In this document: piece after piece, positions 59,759 through 64,000 of the stretch | How the letters are laid out: every line of letters begins with the position of its first letter | Position numbering within the stretch: position 1 is the stretch's first letter | Assembly: GCF_947179165.1 (NCBI RefSeq) | Contig: NC_077239.1 | Span: 35,110,134-35,174,133, forward strand | Source of the DNA: Solanum dulcamara | Lineage: Eukaryota; Streptophyta; Magnoliopsida; Solanales; Solanaceae | Direction: 5' to 3' | DNA length: 64,000 bases | Position numbers and translations under genes: made by a program | Notes under the pieces: generated by a model | Databases searched by the model: none | What the model saw: the letters and a program-made list of their open reading frames with translations, nothing else | Told to the model about the DNA's origin: nothing

Positions 59759-59919
59759 GGTTTGGTCCTTGAAATGTCTATAGATCGTGTCTAGTAGAGT
59801 ACTATTTATCGGTGTGTTGTGCACCACATCTATAAATAGGAGACTACAAGATATTTAGGATGTTACCTTTCTTTTACATCTAAGATCGTGCGATAGATCC
59901 AAGACATAGGAAAAACTCC

Positions 59920-60426
59920 TTAAACTAACCTTGGATTTGAACAGAAGGGCGGCATCAAATAAGAAAGTAATTGATGATGTTGGGAGTGAAAAAGCACGCA
60001 AGTAAGCAAAGGTATGAAAGAGATATATTGAGTAAGGTAGTGAGCTTGAAATGTAAAATTGAGAATTGAAAGGAAAGTAGACAGGAAAGTATAACAAATG
60101 CGGTTTGAGTTGGACACATGAGATAAGTCCATTATTTTCATACAGTTATTTATATTGAAAGCCCCGTGTGGCTGTGATATGAATAAATATATGTTAGTCC
60201 TGTGAGGCATTGTTAGTATTTTCTGAGTACAGGTTTGGGATAGTAAGGAATATAGAGGAAACTCTGCCGAATTTGTTTTTTGAAAATAGAAAGAAAATGA
60301 GATATAAGGTTGTAATGTATCTTGAGAGATCGTATCCACGATAACGATAAGATCCGACGAAACTAGGAGTACAACTAACTTTGGGAAATAAGTTAATTGT
60401 GATATGGGTGGTAAGAAGAAGGTCAA
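59920..60426 (-). CDS. Conserved antisense reading frame in R10 (168 aa, unknown)
   Basis: The longest open frame in the long-LTR family here. Opposite strand to the element, starting about 680 bp and ending about 180 bp from the LTR. Contains NSAEFPLYSLLSQ, TMPHRTNIYLFISQPHGAFN, MKIMDLSHVSNSN and a hydrophobic C-terminal half; co-linear with the R3 frame (NSVEFPLHFLLS, VISQPHRVFN, IKILDLPRMSN). No known domain recognised. Its longer C-terminus results from loss of the stop seen in R3 and R5. Confidence 0.4.
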   Translation of the reverse strand: MTFFLPPISQLTYFPKLVVLLVSSDLIVIVDTISQDTLQPYISFSFYFQKTNSAEFPLYSLLSQTCTQKILTMPHRTNIYLFISQPHGAFNINNCMKIMDLSHVSNSNRICYTFLSTFLSILNFTFQAHYLTQYISFIPLLTCVLFHSQHHQLLSYLMPPFCSNPRLV

Positions 60427-62034
60427 TACTTATATGGTTAGAAGGATGGTGATGGATATGAATGTCTTAAGACAGCTTGCGAGGTATTAAGGATGAGAAT
60501 GACGAGAAAGGATAAGGGGTTAAGTAGGCTTGCTCTACCAGGTGGAATTAACCTAGTATAAGAGTTGTGAATAAAGGTTAAGAAATATTACCCTCTGGGA
60601 TTGACCATGAACAGGATATAGTGTGAATACAATGAAGATCATCATGGAAGTACGTAGAGCCTAATAAAGAAGTAACTAAAAAAATATGATTGTGAGTAAG
60701 GTTAGGAGTTAGCATCGAGTACACGATAAGGATGAAAGCTCATAAAGCATAAAGGGGTATTGTGTATATGTACCTCCACTTTGGAAAATAGTGGGATCCC
60801 TTAAAGATAGGGAATAGAAATTGCAAAACAACTGAGGCATTGTGAAATTATCAAAGGAGCAAGTGGTATCCATTGGAAAAAAATTGTGATAAACAAAATG
60901 TGAGACATATGTCATCAAAGTATAAGTGCCCCGAATGGAGAATCGGATATGATTATAAGCACTAGTGACGAACTGGTTGGGATGAATGAAATGTGGCTTT
61001 GGCTAAACTAATACATTAGTTATATGACTCAAGTACCAGTACTTGGACTAGATTGGGTACTAGTTATTGAGAGTTCTGAGCACCCCATGGTTATATTAAG
61101 GTTTCTTATAGGGGCAACCTAAAGTATAGATGAGTTAATAGAAGGTGTAGACATGGTGCAGTATGTCAAATGTGTTGGAAAAGAATCATATACGTATGAA
61201 CAGTTGAAAATAAATAGAGGATGACATGGGTACACCCTAAAGAGGGGAAGTGGACAAAAGAAATACAAGTGTGAGAGGAAGTCAACTAACACTATCAGTT
61301 GTAGATAAGACCGCTTAAATTTCAAGTGAGATCCCATACTGGCACGAGTTAGCAAGAGCTCAAGGTTAACAATAAATAGATAGAAGTTGCGGTATTTGAG
61401 ACCGTGCGAAAAATCATGGGTGCCTACAAAAAGGGGTAAATACGATAAAAGAGTAGGACTGAGCAAACTAAGGGCCGCGAAAAGGGTAGTAGAGCCATGT
61501 TTGAGTAAAGATTAAGATATGACAACAGCATCATTGGTCTCTAATATCGAGACATACAAGTAGCAAGGAGAATAGAAAATCCCCTACAGTAGGAAATAAG
61601 GAAATCAAGGAATACGTAAAGGAAGAAAAGAAAGAAGTAGGACAAAATAGCATTAGCACGAGCAAGTCCGAGTGTGAAGTCGATATGTAAAGCAAGATGG
61701 GACGGGAGACGAAAAGACTGCGTTTACCTCATACCAGTGGTATAAGAGTAGTTGTGCAACCTATGAATAGTTATATACAACATAAGACTAAGTGGAGGAG
61801 TACATGATGAAAATGAGTTATGATGTTTTAGAGACGTTATAGAGAAATACGAAGAGAAGTTAAATCAAATAGCCAAAAAAGACACAATCATGGTTGAATT
61901 AAAGATCTACCTCGACACCGGTTGTAAGAGAGAAGAAGAGAAGGCAAGGCAAAACATGAAGAATAGCGAGAAGATGCTAAGGTAAATCTTGGGCTAAGAT
62001 GAGTGCCTTCACACATTATTGCAAGGATAGCAAA

Positions 62035-62154
62035 GGAACATGACATGAGGACTTCCCAGAAGGGTCACCCATCCTAGTACTACTCTCGCCCAAACACATT
62101 TAACTTTGGAATTCTAGTGGGATATGGTGCATTAGTAATGCTATGATCGCACGA
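62035..62154 (-). rRNA. 5S rRNA-derived sequence inside R10, antisense to the element
   Basis: Minus strand, 120 bp, about 80% identical to plant 5S rRNA by hand alignment against a consensus from memory. The segment holding the intermediate element and C box is unchanged: GGGCGAGAGTAGTACTAGG followed by ATGGGTGACC. The A box is altered (GTTAAATGTGTTTGGG). The 5' end GCGATCATAGC and 3' half TGGGAAGTCCTCATG are clear. No four-T run follows. It keeps several bases changed in the R3/R5 copies, so it diverged before they did. Confidence 0.88.
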
Positions 62155-62579
62155 GATAGGAATCCGAACTAGCGGAGAAGCAACGACACGAGATTATGTA
62201 CCTAGAGTGTTATAAGTTACGATAAGCGAATTGTAAAAGAGCTTAAGAAACATAAGCAGGATAAGCCGATTACTAACAAATGGCACACTTGTATGCCATA
62301 ATTCTTCAACATAGTACCAGTTAATGATAAGGCAAACCACGGAACGGCTATATAGGTCATTGTGTGAGGGGACTTCAACACAAGTTGGTAGCCTACTTTG
62401 ATGGGAAAAAAGAAAAACCCCAAAGGCGAGGGTACTAGTTGATATCATCTAAAGAAGGAAAGAAGTAATATATGAGGTCAAAGATTCCATAATACGACCT
62501 TGTCTATAAGACTCACTTTGCACTCCTTGGACATATAATTTTATATAAAATGTTATCCGCAGATTAACAATATCAGCCC

Positions 62580-63560
62580 ATGTTCCTTCAATCAAAGACT
62601 ACTTGTCTAGTCGAGATTGTGTAAAATTATACATCAAGAGGGTGGTAAGACTTTACGGAGTTCCCATAGCTATTGTCTCAGACGAAGGAGCCTGAATTAC
62701 AATTAACTACTAAAGATCAGCCCAAGAAGAGATTGGGAAGACAGATAGGTCTTCGTACACCATTGTACCCTCAGACCGAAGGACAGACTAAGCTTACTAG
62801 CTAAACGCTAGAAGAGGTGTTGCGAGCCTATATAGTTGACTCCAAAGGTAGCTTGGATAATTGCCTACTACCTATCAAGAGTATTTACTACATCAACTAT
62901 CATTCTAGTCTCCAGATGGCCCCAGAAGAGACATGGTATAGCAAAAAGAGTAGGTCGTCAATTGGTGGGTTGATGTTGGTAAAATGCGACTAATGGGCCA
63001 GGCATAGTTCAATAAGCCATTGAGAAGGTGAACCTTATTCAGGAGAGAGTGTTAGCAGCTCAGAGTCGACAGAAGTCATATATAGGTTATCGACATCGAC
63101 TTCTAGAGTTCAAGTTAATGATTGGGCATTTCTGAAGGGACCCCCCCCACACACACAGAGAAAGTAATGAGATCTAGCAGGAAAGGGGACCTTAGTCCCG
63201 GATACATTGACCTTATCAGATCCTCTGCCGAATAGGCAAGGGTGCCAACGAGCTAGACTTACCAGCGAATCTGGAAGCGGTACATCCAATCTTCCATGTT
63301 TCAATGCTTTACAAGTATGTTGGTAATCCAACCCAGGTATATCCCGTAGAGGGTATCTAGGTCATATAGGAGTTATCCTACGAGAAGCAACCTATCGCCA
63401 TCCTGGGTTGGCGAAGTAAAAGATTGTGAAATAAGGACGTAGCTTCTGTTAAGGTATTATGGTGAAATAAAAATTGTGAAGAGATGACTTGAGAAGCGGA
63501 GGAGGAAATGAACCACAAGTATCCGTACCTATTCCATATGTCTACAGGTAATCCCAACCT
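62580..63560 (+). pseudogene. R10 decayed integrase with C-terminal tail
   Basis: Plus strand, three frames. 62635-62700: IKRVVRLYGVPIAIVSDEGA, the block around the second catalytic Asp, which is present. 62755-62930: YPQTEGQTK, TLEEVLRAYIVDSKGSLDN, INYHSSLQMAPEETWYSKK (the region usually holding the catalytic Glu). 63020-63115: VNLIQERVLAAQSRQKSY and YRHRLLEF. 63250-63360: ELDLPANLEAVHPIFHVSML, YKYVGNPTQVYPVEGI. Near 63490: EAEEEMNHKYPYLF. Many stops. Confidence 0.85.
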
Positions 63561-63685
63561 TTGGTACTCTGATCGTGATGGCTCAATGAAAGTATATGTT
63601 ATTGCAATGGAACAGAGAAACTTTTCATATAGTCTGTATAAGATCTCGAGGAAGGTTTTGGTTCTCATTCGAGGACGAATTTTCT

Positions 63686-63699
63686 AAAAGGGGGAAAGA
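63686..63699 (+). other. R10 polypurine tract
   Basis: AAAAGGGGGAAAGA directly before TGTTACACCCTG, preceded by GAGGACGAATTTTCT. Confidence 0.9.
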
Positions 63700-64000
63700 T
63701 GTTACACCCTGTACTTTTGTACCTTGGAATGCGTTCTTAAGTCTCTTGAAAGGCTCTTAGGTTTCATGTAAGGATCGCAAGCCTCTTAAGTTTCTTAAGG
63801 TTTTCTAAAGTTTCATAAAGCTTCTAAAAGCTTCTTAAGACTTCTTAATAAATCTTAAGCTTCTTAAGAGTTGCCATGTGAGCCAAATAATCTATAACAC
63901 TATCAAACAACTCTAAGGAAATGAGAATGTGATACCCCATAGTAGAGAAGATTGGAAATAGATTTATAAGAATCCAGAAGAAGTTGGAGACCGGATGATG
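63700..64000 (+). repeat. R10 3' LTR (first 301 bp)
   Basis: TGTTACACCCTGTACTT onward, matching 56245-56545 with small differences. Contains the same CTTAAG-rich stretch. Continues past the window end. Confidence 0.93.

Larger units (their letters stand above)
56245..64000 (+). mobile_element. R10: long-LTR retrotransposon carrying a 5S sequence (cut by window end)
   Basis: Plus strand: 5' LTR 56245-59742, primer binding site, 3.96 kb internal region, polypurine tract, start of 3' LTR at 63700. The left flank GCCTA (56240-56244) is the predicted target duplication. The internal region has the same order as R5: antisense frame, weak sense-frame trace, antisense 5S sequence, integrase remnants. 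It is more diverged from R3/R5 than they are from each other and has a different U3, so it is another subfamily. Confidence 0.92.

Noticed and set aside
63139..63162. C-run and CA-run as a regulatory element
   Set aside because: Looks like a simple microsatellite expansion in decayed integrase sequence.

Overview
This 64 kb window looks like heterochromatic DNA from a flowering plant, and I see no intact host protein-coding gene in it. Almost all of it is LTR retrotransposon sequence, much of it nested. A plant source is supported by primer binding sites matching plant initiator tRNA-Met, Ty3/Gypsy gag-pol remnants of plant type, a plant-type mitochondrial rrn18 fragment and plant-type 5S rRNA sequence. 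The LTR sequences resemble repeats I associate with Solanaceae; that is recollection, not a search result.

One family dominates, here called the long-LTR family. Its LTRs are about 2.7-3.7 kb, starting TGTTACACCC and ending in GTGACA on the element strand, then GAAG and TGGTATCAGAGC. Layout, with element strand: R1 (-, 1-3484, runs off the left edge; its LTR is inserted in LTR B); LTR B (-, 3485-6082 and 15901-16652), split by R3; R3 (-, 6083-15895, complete, TSD TTTGT); a 1.1 kb tandem duplication (16653-18138); R4 (-, 18139-25304), a Ty3/Gypsy element of another family with decayed gag-protease-RT-RNase H-integrase; R5 (+, 25619-36175, complete, TSD TCAAC); R6 (+, about 36181-41371), a decayed gypsy element with most of pol deleted; R7 (-, 41379-54386), whose internal region holds truncated LTR E (44780-45990 and 49690 to about 51300), which itself holds solo LTR F (+, 45991-49684, TSD GTAGT); unassigned repeat-like DNA (54387-56244); and R10 (+, 56245 to beyond 64000).

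The most unusual feature is a 120 bp 5S rRNA-derived sequence inside the internal region of each long-LTR element whose internal region is substantially preserved (R3, R5, R10). It always lies antisense to the element, about 2 kb from the primer binding site. R3 and R5 share derived substitutions, so this looks like one old capture carried through transposition. The same internal regions show a conserved antisense reading frame near the primer binding site and a decayed integrase C-terminal segment, but no recognisable protease, RT or RNase H. The family therefore looks non-autonomous.

Other notable signals are a 90 bp mitochondrial rrn18 3'-end fragment inside LTR E, a conserved ATG mini-exon followed by a GTAAGT splice donor in many LTRs, paired GACACGTGTC palindromes before the putative TATA box, and a G/C hairpin whose stem is kept while the loop varies.
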